Of a stretch of DNA of 39,299 nucleotides, positions 16,287 to 23,528 are shown one piece after another. The stretch's first letter is position 1; every line of letters begins with the position of its first letter. Source of the stretch: Bacteroidaceae bacterium (lineage in GTDB: Bacteria; Bacteroidota; Bacteroidia; Bacteroidales; Bacteroidaceae); contig JAEEHP010000223.1 of assembly GCA_016280855.1 (NCBI GenBank), positions 1 to 39,299 on the forward strand, in the 5' to 3' direction. A model generated the notes under the pieces. It made no database searches and was not told the DNA's origin. It saw only the letters and a program-made list of their open reading frames with translations. Made by a program: the position numbers and the translations under genes.

Positions 16287-16646
16287 TCACAGCTCCCACA
16301 TGTTGTCGTGCCAACGGATTTCGGGCGGCGTATCGGGGCTGTGGATGACGATGGCGATGACGGGATAGCGGACGGGCATGGGCGAGGGGTGCTGTAGCTT
16401 CCAAGCCATCATGGCGCGCCAGAGAAGGACACGTTTCTTGGATGTAATGGCCTCCTCGGCATTCCACTCCTCGCCGTGGCGTGTCTTCACCTCGACGAAG
16501 TAGAGCGTGTCGTCTTTCTGGGCGATGATGTCAACCTCCTTGCGCTCGTGCCGCCAGTTGCGCTCTAGAATTTCAAAGTCCCGCTCCTCCAGATACTTCG
16601 CCGCCAAGTCCTCGCCCCATTTCCCGAAATCGTTGTGCCGTGCCAT
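16287..16646 (-). CDS. YraN family (UPF0102) nuclease-like protein
   Basis: The 119-aa product matches the YraN family in length and order of motifs. GKWGEDLAAKYLEERDFEIL is followed by NWRHERKEVDIIA and LYFVEVKTR, i.e. the E...D...ExK arrangement of the Holliday-junction-resolvase-like PDDEXK fold. Members are widespread small cytoplasmic proteins with proposed DNA-processing roles; no substrate is firmly known to me. It lies downstream of the GH8 gene on the same strand (75-bp gap) with no clear promoter of its own, and its 3' end faces the receptor fragment at 16189-16266. Confidence 0.88.
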   Translation of the reverse strand: MARHNDFGKWGEDLAAKYLEERDFEILERNWRHERKEVDIIAQKDDTLYFVEVKTRHGEEWNAEEAITSKKRVLLWRAMMAWKLQHPSPMPVRYPVIAIVIHSPDTPPEIRWHDNMWEL

Positions 16647-16721
16647 ACTTGAATCTGATTTGACTTATTTGTTTGTTAATCAGCAGCCAAGAAAATTATC
16701 ATGTTTATGACAAAAATGATT

Positions 16722-18059
16722 TTACGGTTCGATGATGCGGTAGTGGCCGCTGAGATGCATGAAGGCGAAGAGGCGTAGGAGGCCGTCGTAGTAGGCATCG
16801 AAGTAGCCGTCGTCGAAGGGCACGTGACGGGCATTCCAAAGGGCATCGACGAACTCTCGGCTCTTGTCGTGGCTGCAGAGGAGGGAGGCTGCTGCCGTAG
16901 TGGCGACGAGGCCTATGCTGTGGCGCAGCTTACGGAAGCCGCCGGCCTGCAGGATTTCATCGTCCTCGGGCAGGCTGCCGTCCACGCGGTACTGATCGAC
17001 GAAGGTGTTGACGCCCTGGCTGTAGAAGAAGTTCTGTATGCGCTCGCCATATTGCCGTTGCCATTCGCCATCGGCGCAGCTCCATTCGTAGTCCAGCGCT
17101 ATGTTCATGGGCACGCGCCAAGAGTCGTAGCGGAAATTGTTGCTGCCGTTGCGGCGCGGGGGAGCGTCCTGCAGCGCACCCGGAGCGCGGAAGGCGGGCA
17201 TCAGGCTGCCGTCGAACTGGCACATGTCGGGATTAAGGCCGGTGATGGAATCTGTAGCTTTGTGTAGGAACTCACGGCTCTTGCGTGCACACTCCATCCA
17301 GTAGTCCTCGCGCCCGTCGTCGGCCCAGCGCGCCCAGACCTCGTAGAAAGCAGGGATATGGTAGCTGGGGTCGGTGAAGCGCTGCCCGAAGCCGTCGGGC
17401 GTGAAGGTGATGAGCTGCGTCGTGGGATCAATGAGATAGCTCACGGTGCTGCGCGGAGGCGGCACAGGTCCGTCGCCGGGTGCTCCGGGGCGAAACTCAT
17501 CCTTCGTGGCAAGCGGCTGTATGCAGTTGAGGATATGCTGGGCCTCGGCCTTGTAGTTGATACCGGTGTCGTTGCCCCATCGGTTGGAGGCGAAGAGGAG
17601 CGCCGTGATGAAATAGAGCTCGCCATCGGAGGCAGCTCCCTCGGCGTTGTGCGACCCGTCGGTCTTGCAGCTCCATGCAAAGTAGCCCTGCCGCTTCCCG
17701 CTACTGTGTTGCATATACCGTTTGCTCCATCGCCAGAGGCGGTCGAAGATATCCTTTTCGTTGAACTGCACGGCGATCATCATGCCGTAGGACATGCCTT
17801 CGGTGCGCACATCGTGGTTCTTGAGATCGGAGATATACGCCATGGATTCGTCCACCTCGAAATAGACTTTGTTGGGTCCGTAGAAGACGTCATTGAACAC
17901 TTCCTTCAGCTTCGCCTCGACCTCGGCGGGCTGATAGCCCATCTCGACGAACAGGTTGCGGTACTGCCCAGTTTCAAAGGCGCCTTTCTGCCACGGCGTG
18001 AGGGCTAAGGCGCTCGTTGCGAGCATCGCCAGTGATGCGAGAATAACGGATTTCTTCAT
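16722..18059 (-). CDS. GH8 reducing-end exo-oligoxylanase-like glycosidase
   Basis: The 445-aa product has a signal peptide (MKKSVILASLAMLATSALA), so it acts in the periplasm or outside. It follows the Rex branch of glycoside hydrolase family 8 closely: GAFETGQYRNLF at the mature start, then DVRTEGMSYGMMIAVQ with the expected general acid Glu87, FAWSCKTDGSHN, DPSYHIPAFYEVWA, and YDSWRVPMNIALDYEW with the expected general base Asp312. Rex enzymes (EC 3.2.1.156) release xylose from the reducing end of xylo-oligosaccharides. Substrate is inferred from family; other beta-1,4-glycans are possible. There is no PUL transporter (SusC/D) nearby. The gene lies 79 bp after the DPP gene on the same strand, and that gap is filled by 8-bp repeats reaching to 7 bp from the start codon, so the two are probably co-transcribed. 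Confidence 0.88.
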   Translation of the reverse strand: MKKSVILASLAMLATSALALTPWQKGAFETGQYRNLFVEMGYQPAEVEAKLKEVFNDVFYGPNKVYFEVDESMAYISDLKNHDVRTEGMSYGMMIAVQFNEKDIFDRLWRWSKRYMQHSSGKRQGYFAWSCKTDGSHNAEGAASDGELYFITALLFASNRWGNDTGINYKAEAQHILNCIQPLATKDEFRPGAPGDGPVPPPRSTVSYLIDPTTQLITFTPDGFGQRFTDPSYHIPAFYEVWARWADDGREDYWMECARKSREFLHKATDSITGLNPDMCQFDGSLMPAFRAPGALQDAPPRRNGSNNFRYDSWRVPMNIALDYEWSCADGEWQRQYGERIQNFFYSQGVNTFVDQYRVDGSLPEDDEILQAGGFRKLRHSIGLVATTAAASLLCSHDKSREFVDALWNARHVPFDDGYFDAYYDGLLRLFAFMHLSGHYRIIEP

Positions 18060-18065
18060 CGAGGG

Positions 18066-18137
18066 GAGGTTTTGAGGTTATGAGGTTGTGAGGTTATGAG
18101 GTTGTGAGGTTGTGAGGTTGTGAGGTTGTGAGGTTGC
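18066..18137. repeat. Nine 8-bp GAGGTTGT tandem repeats
   Basis: Nine head-to-tail 8-bp units (GAGGTTTT, GAGGTTAT and GAGGTTGT variants) occupy nearly the whole gap between the stop codon of the peptidase gene (18139) and the start codon of the GH8 gene (18059). The same unit recurs in opposite orientation at 31280-31335. Confidence 0.92.
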
Positions 18138-18138
18138 G

Positions 18139-20343
18139 TTAACGTAACATGTCCTGGAACCAGCGGGTGATGCTCTTGTAGAGGTGCAGGCGCGTGTTGC
18201 CGCCGTATATGCTGTGGTTGCGATTGGTATAGACGAGCTGGTGGAAGGGTTTGTCGGCCTGCACGAGGGCTTCGGCCATTTCGGCGGTGTTGCGATAGTG
18301 AACGTTATCGTCGGCTGTACCGTGGCAGATAAGCAATTTGCCTTGGAGCTGCGCGGCGCGTGTCATGGGATTACAATCGTAGCCCGTGCCATTCTCCTTG
18401 GGTGTACGCATGAAGCGTTCGGTGTAAATACTGTCGTAGAAGCGGTAGTTGGTGACTGGCGCCACGGCGACACCAGCCGCGAACACGCCGCGCCCCTCAG
18501 TCATCGACATCAGCGTCATGAAGCCGCCGTAGGACCATCCCCAAATGGCGATGCGGTCCTTGTCGATGTAGGGCAGTGAGCCGAGGTAGAGGGCCGTCTC
18601 GACCTGATCCTTGGCTTCGAGCAGGCCGAGGTTCTGGTAGGTCTGCTTCTCGAAGGCAGCGCCGCGACCGCCTGTGCCGCGACCGTCCACACAGACGCAA
18701 ATGAATCCCTGCTGCGTCAGGTAGTGCTCATAGAGGCAACCGCCCATATTGCCGGCATACCACGAGTCGAGCACCTGCTGCGAACCGGGGCCGCTGTACT
18801 GATACATCACGACGGGATAGCGTTTGGAGGCGTTGAAGTCGGCTGGCTTGACCATATAGCCGTTGAGCTCCACGCCTTCGCCGGTGCGGAAGGTGAAGAA
18901 CTCGGGCTTGGACAGGTTGAGCGTTGAAAGTTTAGCGTTGAGAGATGCATTGTCTTCAAGCGTTCGCATCACCTTGCCCTTGGCATCGTTGAGGGTTGTC
19001 ACGGGCGGTGTGGTGATGTTGGAATAGACGTTCATGAAGTACTTGAAGTTCTTGGAGAAGGTGGCGTTGTTGGTGCCTTGCTGCTGGCTGAGCTTCACGG
19101 CGTTGCCCTTGGCATCGACGCGATAGACGGCCTGATACTGCGGTCCCTCCTGGTTGCCGGCGAAGTAGCACTCGCCCGTGGCGGCATTGTAGCCGTAGAA
19201 AGCCTTGACGACGTAGTTGCCGCTGGTGAGGGTACGCTTGAGCGAGCCGTTCATGTCGTAGAGGTAGAGGTGGTTGAAACCCGAGCGCTCGCTCATGAGC
19301 ACGAATCCGTTATCGAGCACCTGCAGGTTCTTGTAGGGCTCTTCGGTGATGTATTTCTCCACCTGGTCGCGCACGAGCAGCTTGCACTCCGTCGAGCGCG
19401 GATTGGCAGCATAGATGTCGAGGCGGTCCTGATGGCGGTTCTGCGTGAGGACGAGGATGCGCTCGGGGTCGCTGGTGGCGAAGATGCGGGGCACGTAGCC
19501 GTCCTCGTCCAACGGCAGCTTCATCTTCTGGATGCGGTGGCTCTTGATGTCGAAGCTGTGCACGCTGACGGTGGCGTTCGTTTCGCCCGCCATGGGATAT
19601 TTATAGGTGTAAGCGCCGGGGTGCGCCGCGAACTCGTCGCGCGAGGGATGAGTGCCGCGGTAGAGAGGGAAGGCGAACTCAGGCACGGCCGTCTCGTCGT
19701 AGCGGATCCACACGAGCATGGTGCCGTCGGCGTTGAAGGTGAAGGCCCGTGCGAAGGAGAACTCCTCCTCGTTGACCCAGTCGGGCTTGCCGTTGATCAC
19801 CTTGTTGAACTCGCCGTCCTTGGTCACCTGGCTCTCGGAGTTGTTGAACAAGAGTTTGACGAGGAACAGGTTGTTCTGCCGCACGAAGGCAATCATGGTG
19901 CCGTCCTGCGAGAAGGCGGGCTGCTCCTGAGGACCGCCGTCGGAGAGCGGCACGAGCGTACGATTGCGCACGGTATATATATAATAGGTGGCGGTGTAAG
20001 AATGGCGATATATGCCGTGGCGGTCGGTCTCGATGAGGATCGTCTGCTCGTCGGGACTCATGATGTAGCCGCTGATGTGGTCGAGGTGCACGTCGCCCTT
20101 GGTGTTGCTGACGTCGAAGAGCACGTCGGTCTGTTCGCCGGTGCGGAAGGAGCGGGCGATGATCTGCCGCGCATCGGGCGACAGCTGGCTGTAGCGTTCG
20201 CCGTCGTTCAAGGGGCGCACGCCAGAGATACCGCGGGCACTATAGACGCCGCGCGTGAGGTCTTCGAGACTGAGGTTGTCGGCCGTCAGAGGCACGAAAG
20301 CGGCACACAGGGCCACTGCGAGAAGGAGAAATCTTTTCATCAT
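18139..20343 (-). CDS. S9B prolyl peptidase (dipeptidyl peptidase IV / prolyl tripeptidyl peptidase family)
   Basis: The 734-aa product has a signal peptide (MMKRFLLLAVALCAAFVPLTA) and the two-domain plan of S9B peptidases. An eight-bladed beta-propeller of about 480 residues includes the substrate-clamp motif PDWVNEEEF. A C-terminal alpha/beta hydrolase domain carries Ser604 in GWSYGGF, Asp in GTADDNVH (678-679) and His710 in NRNHSIYGG. Such enzymes remove X-Pro or X-X-Pro from peptide N-termini in the periplasm; the sequence alone does not settle which. Start: the frame is open to 20373, but the -7 box TACCTTTG at 20378-20371 overlaps that codon, so ATG 20343 (or the adjacent 20340) is preferred. 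It is divergent from gdhA. Confidence 0.9.
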   Translation of the reverse strand: MMKRFLLLAVALCAAFVPLTADNLSLEDLTRGVYSARGISGVRPLNDGERYSQLSPDARQIIARSFRTGEQTDVLFDVSNTKGDVHLDHISGYIMSPDEQTILIETDRHGIYRHSYTATYYIYTVRNRTLVPLSDGGPQEQPAFSQDGTMIAFVRQNNLFLVKLLFNNSESQVTKDGEFNKVINGKPDWVNEEEFSFARAFTFNADGTMLVWIRYDETAVPEFAFPLYRGTHPSRDEFAAHPGAYTYKYPMAGETNATVSVHSFDIKSHRIQKMKLPLDEDGYVPRIFATSDPERILVLTQNRHQDRLDIYAANPRSTECKLLVRDQVEKYITEEPYKNLQVLDNGFVLMSERSGFNHLYLYDMNGSLKRTLTSGNYVVKAFYGYNAATGECYFAGNQEGPQYQAVYRVDAKGNAVKLSQQQGTNNATFSKNFKYFMNVYSNITTPPVTTLNDAKGKVMRTLEDNASLNAKLSTLNLSKPEFFTFRTGEGVELNGYMVKPADFNASKRYPVVMYQYSGPGSQQVLDSWYAGNMGGCLYEHYLTQQGFICVCVDGRGTGGRGAAFEKQTYQNLGLLEAKDQVETALYLGSLPYIDKDRIAIWGWSYGGFMTLMSMTEGRGVFAAGVAVAPVTNYRFYDSIYTERFMRTPKENGTGYDCNPMTRAAQLQGKLLICHGTADDNVHYRNTAEMAEALVQADKPFHQLVYTNRNHSIYGGNTRLHLYKSITRWFQDMLR

Positions 20344-20370
20344 AAGGACATTTTTAGGCAATTTGTGGTA

Positions 20371-20378
20371 CAAAGGTA
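20371..20378 (-). promoter_or_regulatory. -7 box of the peptidase-GH8 promoter
   Basis: Minus-strand TACCTTTG, about 28 bp before the chosen start. No clear -33 element; the upstream side is a 14-bp tandem repeat (20387-20414). Confidence 0.5.
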
Positions 20379-20386
20379 TGGAAAAA

Positions 20387-20414
20387 GTTTAATGTTTAAA
20401 GTTTAATGTTTAAA
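20387..20414. repeat. Two 14-bp GTTTAATGTTTAAA repeats
   Basis: Perfect tandem duplication (20387-20400 and 20401-20414), in the divergent promoter region between the peptidase gene and gdhA. Confidence 0.85.
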
Positions 20415-20449
20415 GTTTTTGCTTTTTTTATTCATTTTCTCGTTTTTCC

Positions 20450-20480
20450 TTGCTCGTTCAACAGAAAAGGTGTAACTTTG
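20450..20480 (+). promoter_or_regulatory. gdhA promoter
   Basis: TTG (20450-20452), a 20-bp spacer and TAACTTTG (20473-20480); leader about 38 nt. Confidence 0.65.
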
Positions 20481-20523
20481 TCGTGATTTACAACTTACCA
20501 ACTTCTAAAGTTATCCATTCCCC

Positions 20524-21861
20524 ATGAAGATTGAAACAATCATGGCCAACCTGGAGGCCAAACATCCAGGTGAAAATGAGTACCTGCAGGCAGTGCGCGA
20601 GGTGCTCATGAGCATCGAAGAAGTCTATAACCAGCATCCCGAGTTCGAGAAAGCCAAGCTCATCGAACGCCTTGTGGAGCCCGAACGCATCATCACGTTC
20701 CGTGTGCCTTGGGTCGATGACAAGGGCGAGGTGCAGGTGAACCTCGGTTACCGCGTGCAGTTCAATTCGGCCATTGGCCCGTACAAGGGCGGCCTTCGTT
20801 TCCACGCATCGGTCAACCTCTCGATCCTGAAGTTCCTCGGTTTCGAGCAGACCTTCAAGAATGCCCTCACCACGTTGCCTATGGGCGGCGGCAAGGGCGG
20901 CTCGGATTTCAGCCCCCGCGGCAAGAGTGACGCCGAGATCATGCGTTTCTGCCAGGCATTCATGAGCGAGCTGTTCCGCTATATCGGTCCTGAGATTGAC
21001 GTGCCAGCAGGCGATATCGGCGTTGGAGCCCGCGAAATCGGCTATCTCTTCGGACAGTACAAGAAGCTCACTCGCGACTGGAGTGGCGTGCTCACTGGAA
21101 AGGGCCTCGAATACGGCGGCTCGCTCGTGCGTCCAGAGGCTACGGGCTTCGGCGGCCTCTACTTCGTCAATGAGATGCTCAACACCCATGGCAAGGACAT
21201 CAAGGGAAAGACCGTGGCCATCTCGGGCTTCGGTAATGTGGCTTGGGGCGCTGCCACCAAGGCAACTCAGCTCGGCGCCAAGGTTGTCACCATCAGCGGT
21301 CCCGACGGTTACATCTATGATCCGGCCGGCATCAGCGGCGAGAAGATCGACTATATGCTTGAGCTTCGTGCCAGCGGCAATGACATTTGCGCGCCCTACG
21401 CCGACGAGTTCCCCGGCTCGCAGTTCTTCCCGAACAAGAAGCCTTGGGAGGTCAAGTGCGACATCGCCTTGCCATGCGCCACGCAGAACGAGCTCAACGG
21501 CGACGATGCCAAGCAGCTCATCGCCAACGGCGTCCAGTGTGTCGGTGAGATTTCCAACATGGGTTGCACGCCCGAGGCCATTGACGCTTTCATCGAGGCC
21601 AAGATGATCTTCGCCCCCGGCAAGGCCGTCAACGCAGGCGGCGTAGCCACTTCTGGTCTCGAGATGAGCCAGAACGCGATGCACATCAGCTGGAGTGCCC
21701 AGGAAGTCGATCAGCGCCTGCACGGCATCATGCACGCCATCCATGCCCAGTGCGTCAAGTACGGCACCGAGCCCGACGGCTACGTGAACTACGTCAAAGG
21801 CGCCAACATCGCAGGCTTCATGAAGGTGGCCAAAGCCATGATGGCACAAGGAATCGTTTAA
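20524..21861 (+). CDS. gdhA: Glutamate dehydrogenase, hexameric type (probably NADP-dependent)
   Basis: The 445-aa product is a full-length hexameric glutamate dehydrogenase. It interconverts 2-oxoglutarate plus ammonium with glutamate in the cytoplasm and is a main ammonium-assimilation route in Bacteroidales. Visible hallmarks are YRVQFNSAIGPYKGGLRFH, the active-site segment PMGGGKGGSDFSPRGKS with Lys124, VPAGDIGVGAREIGYLFG, and the nucleotide fold ISGFGNVAWGAA. NADP preference is inferred from similarity to biosynthetic family members, not proven by a single residue. The ATG at 20524 fits the family start and the promoter at 20450-20480. A 478-aa antisense ORF across the gene is a shadow. 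radA follows on the same strand after a 178-bp repeat-rich gap. Confidence 0.95.
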   Translation: MKIETIMANLEAKHPGENEYLQAVREVLMSIEEVYNQHPEFEKAKLIERLVEPERIITFRVPWVDDKGEVQVNLGYRVQFNSAIGPYKGGLRFHASVNLSILKFLGFEQTFKNALTTLPMGGGKGGSDFSPRGKSDAEIMRFCQAFMSELFRYIGPEIDVPAGDIGVGAREIGYLFGQYKKLTRDWSGVLTGKGLEYGGSLVRPEATGFGGLYFVNEMLNTHGKDIKGKTVAISGFGNVAWGAATKATQLGAKVVTISGPDGYIYDPAGISGEKIDYMLELRASGNDICAPYADEFPGSQFFPNKKPWEVKCDIALPCATQNELNGDDAKQLIANGVQCVGEISNMGCTPEAIDAFIEAKMIFAPGKAVNAGGVATSGLEMSQNAMHISWSAQEVDQRLHGIMHAIHAQCVKYGTEPDGYVNYVKGANIAGFMKVAKAMMAQGIV

Positions 21862-21991
21862 AGTTGAAAGTTGAAAATTGAAAGTTGAAAGTTGAAAGTT
21901 GAACTTTCGGAGCAGCGAGAGCAATCAAGCTTGCTTGAATTGCCGAGTCGTGACGAAAGTCAGCGAAGCTAAAATTGAAAGTTGTAACTTT
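21862..21991. repeat. GTTGAAA repeats plus hairpin between gdhA and radA
   Basis: Immediately after the gdhA stop come about six 7-bp GTTGAAA units (to 21903). An imperfect palindrome follows: CTTTCG (21904-21909) with CGAAAG (21954-21959), and inside it TCAAGC-TT-GCTTGA (21925-21938). A short GAAAGTTG echo lies near 21977. The palindrome may end gdhA transcription, but it has no clean T-run. The same GTTGAAA unit recurs at 31378-31400. Confidence 0.8.
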
Positions 21992-22039
21992 TATTTTTCA
22001 CTTTTCACTCTTTCACTTTTCACTTAAATTACTACGCGT

Positions 22040-23464
22040 ATGGCAAAAGACAGAGTTATGTATGTCTGCGACAACTGCGGACAAGAGAGTGCCAAGTGGA
22101 TTGGCAAGTGTCCGTCGTGCGGGCAATGGAACACATTCAAGGAGTTCCGTGTGAAGGCATCAGCCGGCTCTGCCGTTAGCCGTACATCATCAACGATAGG
22201 ACGGGAAGGGACTGTAGCTTCCCGTCCTATCCCTTTGGCAGAAATCAACGCTGCCGAGGAACCGCGCATTGATATGCTTGACGATGAGCTCAACCGTGTC
22301 CTCGGAGGCGGTCTTGTGCCCGGCAGCTTAGTGCTGCTCGGCGGTGAGCCCGGCATCGGAAAATCCACCCTCGTCCTACAAACCATTCTTCGCCTCAAGG
22401 ACAAGAAAGTGCTGTATGTCAGCGGCGAAGAGAGCGCACGTCAGCTGAAGCTCAGGGCAGACCGGCTTCAGCCCCCGACCCCTTCCGCCAAGGAGGAGAG
22501 CGGGCAGCGCGAAGACGGTCTTCTGGTCGTCTGCGACACCTCTTTGGAGAATATCTTTACGCATATCGATGCCGAACACCCCGACCTGGTCATCATCGAC
22601 TCCATTCAGACCATCTCCTCCGAGGCCATCGAATCGTCGCCCGGCAGCCTCTCGCAGATCCGCGAGTGTGCAGCAGCCCTCTTGAAATACGTGAAAGGCG
22701 GGAGCGCTCCCCTACCCTCGATCATCCTCATCGGGCATATCACCAAGGAGGGCACGCTGGCCGGTCCCAAGGTGTTGGAGCATATCGTCGATACCGTGCT
22801 TCAGTTTGAGGGCGACCAGCACTACCTCTACCGCATCCTTCGTGCGCAGAAGAACCGCTTCGGTTCGACTTCGGAACTCGGCATCTACGAGATGCGACAG
22901 GACGGACTGCGTGCCGTGCAGAATCCTTCGGAGCTGCTGATGACCGACAACCAGGACGGTCTCTCGGGCGTCGCCATCGCCGCAGCCATCGAGGGCGTGC
23001 GGCCTTTCCTCATCGAGACGCAAGCGCTCGTCAGCACCGCGGCCTACGGCACCGCCCAGCGCTCGGCCAACGGCTTCGACTACCGCCGCCTGAACATGCT
23101 TCTCGCCGTTTTGGAGAAGCGCGTAGGCTTCAAGCTTGCACAAAAGGACGTGTTCCTCAATATCGCCGGCGGGCTGCGCGTTACCGACACGGCCATCGAC
23201 CTGGCCGTGATTGCCGCCATCCTCTCCTCGAACGTTGACACCGCCATCGACTCCGACGTCTGCCTCTGTGGCGAGGTCGGCCTCTCGGGGGAGATTCGCC
23301 CCGTCAGCCGCATCGACCAGCGCATCGCCGAAGCCCAGAAGCTAGGCTTCCACCGCATCCTGATCCCTGCCGCCAACGTGAAAGCCGTCAATCCTCACGC
23401 CTTCGACATCGAGATTACGCCCTGCCGTCGCGTCGAAGACGCCTTCCGCGCACTCTTCGGATAG
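22040..23464 (+). CDS. radA: DNA repair protein RadA (Sms)
   Basis: The 474-aa product has the full RadA plan. An N-terminal zinc finger (Cys10, Cys13, Cys24, Cys27) is followed by a RecA-like ATPase with Walker A GGEPGIGKST near residue 100. The RadA-specific KNRFGSTSELG motif lies near residue 268, and a Lon-like C-terminal domain includes LNIAGGLRVTDTAIDLAV. RadA is a branch-migration helicase that aids recombinational repair. Two stretches look added. A perfect 14-bp hairpin encodes part of the linker after the zinc finger (about residues 52-64). A C/G-rich stretch encodes PPTPSAKEESGQRE (about residues 143-156), just after RADRL, where homologues I know have a short loop. Both keep the frame and avoid catalytic motifs. 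No separate perfect promoter is seen; a TAACTTTT at 21994-22001 may serve. Confidence 0.94.
   Translation: MAKDRVMYVCDNCGQESAKWIGKCPSCGQWNTFKEFRVKASAGSAVSRTSSTIGREGTVASRPIPLAEINAAEEPRIDMLDDELNRVLGGGLVPGSLVLLGGEPGIGKSTLVLQTILRLKDKKVLYVSGEESARQLKLRADRLQPPTPSAKEESGQREDGLLVVCDTSLENIFTHIDAEHPDLVIIDSIQTISSEAIESSPGSLSQIRECAAALLKYVKGGSAPLPSIILIGHITKEGTLAGPKVLEHIVDTVLQFEGDQHYLYRILRAQKNRFGSTSELGIYEMRQDGLRAVQNPSELLMTDNQDGLSGVAIAAAIEGVRPFLIETQALVSTAAYGTAQRSANGFDYRRLNMLLAVLEKRVGFKLAQKDVFLNIAGGLRVTDTAIDLAVIAAILSSNVDTAIDSDVCLCGEVGLSGEIRPVSRIDQRIAEAQKLGFHRILIPAANVKAVNPHAFDIEITPCRRVEDAFRALFG
22195..22231 (+). repeat. Perfect 14-bp hairpin inside the radA coding sequence
   Basis: GATAGGACGGGAAG (22195-22208) and its exact reverse complement (22218-22231) flank a 9-nt loop. 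It lies in the linker between the zinc finger and the ATPase domain and is in frame. Confidence 0.9.
22468..22503 (+). repeat. In-frame C/G-rich insert in radA
   Basis: A CCCCCGACCCCTTCCGCC stretch followed by AAGGAGGAGAGCGGG encodes Pro/Ser/Glu-rich residues at about 143-155. Composition and partial CCTTCCGCC/GGAGGAGAG complementarity resemble the G/C-rich elements in the tolC-like gene. Confidence 0.5.
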
Positions 23465-23468
23465 GTTT

Positions 23469-23500
23469 CTTTTTTGGGGAGTTCCTTTTTTGGGGAGTTC
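23469..23500. repeat. 16-bp perfect tandem duplication
   Basis: CTTTTTTGGGGAGTTC occurs twice in tandem between the convergent ends of radA and the tolC-like gene. A nearby GGGGAGTTCAGGAGAAGTT / AACTTCCC pairing could form part of a bidirectional terminator. Confidence 0.8.
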
Positions 23501-23528
23501 AGGAGAAGTTCTTTAACTTCCCAATCAT

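Noticed and set aside
18905..18950. Possible GTTGAAA-type insert in the peptidase gene (SLNAKLSTLNLS)
   Set aside because: The DNA resembles the 7-bp repeats, but related peptidases have a LEDNxxLxxKLxxxxL segment of the same length at this position, so it is probably native.
19078..20406. 442-aa ORF antisense to the peptidase gene
   Set aside because: Shadow of a complete S9B peptidase with an intact catalytic triad.
20488..21924. 478-aa ORF antisense to gdhA
   Set aside because: gdhA is unmistakable on the other strand; the ORF begins within GTTGAAA repeats and has no recognisable domain.
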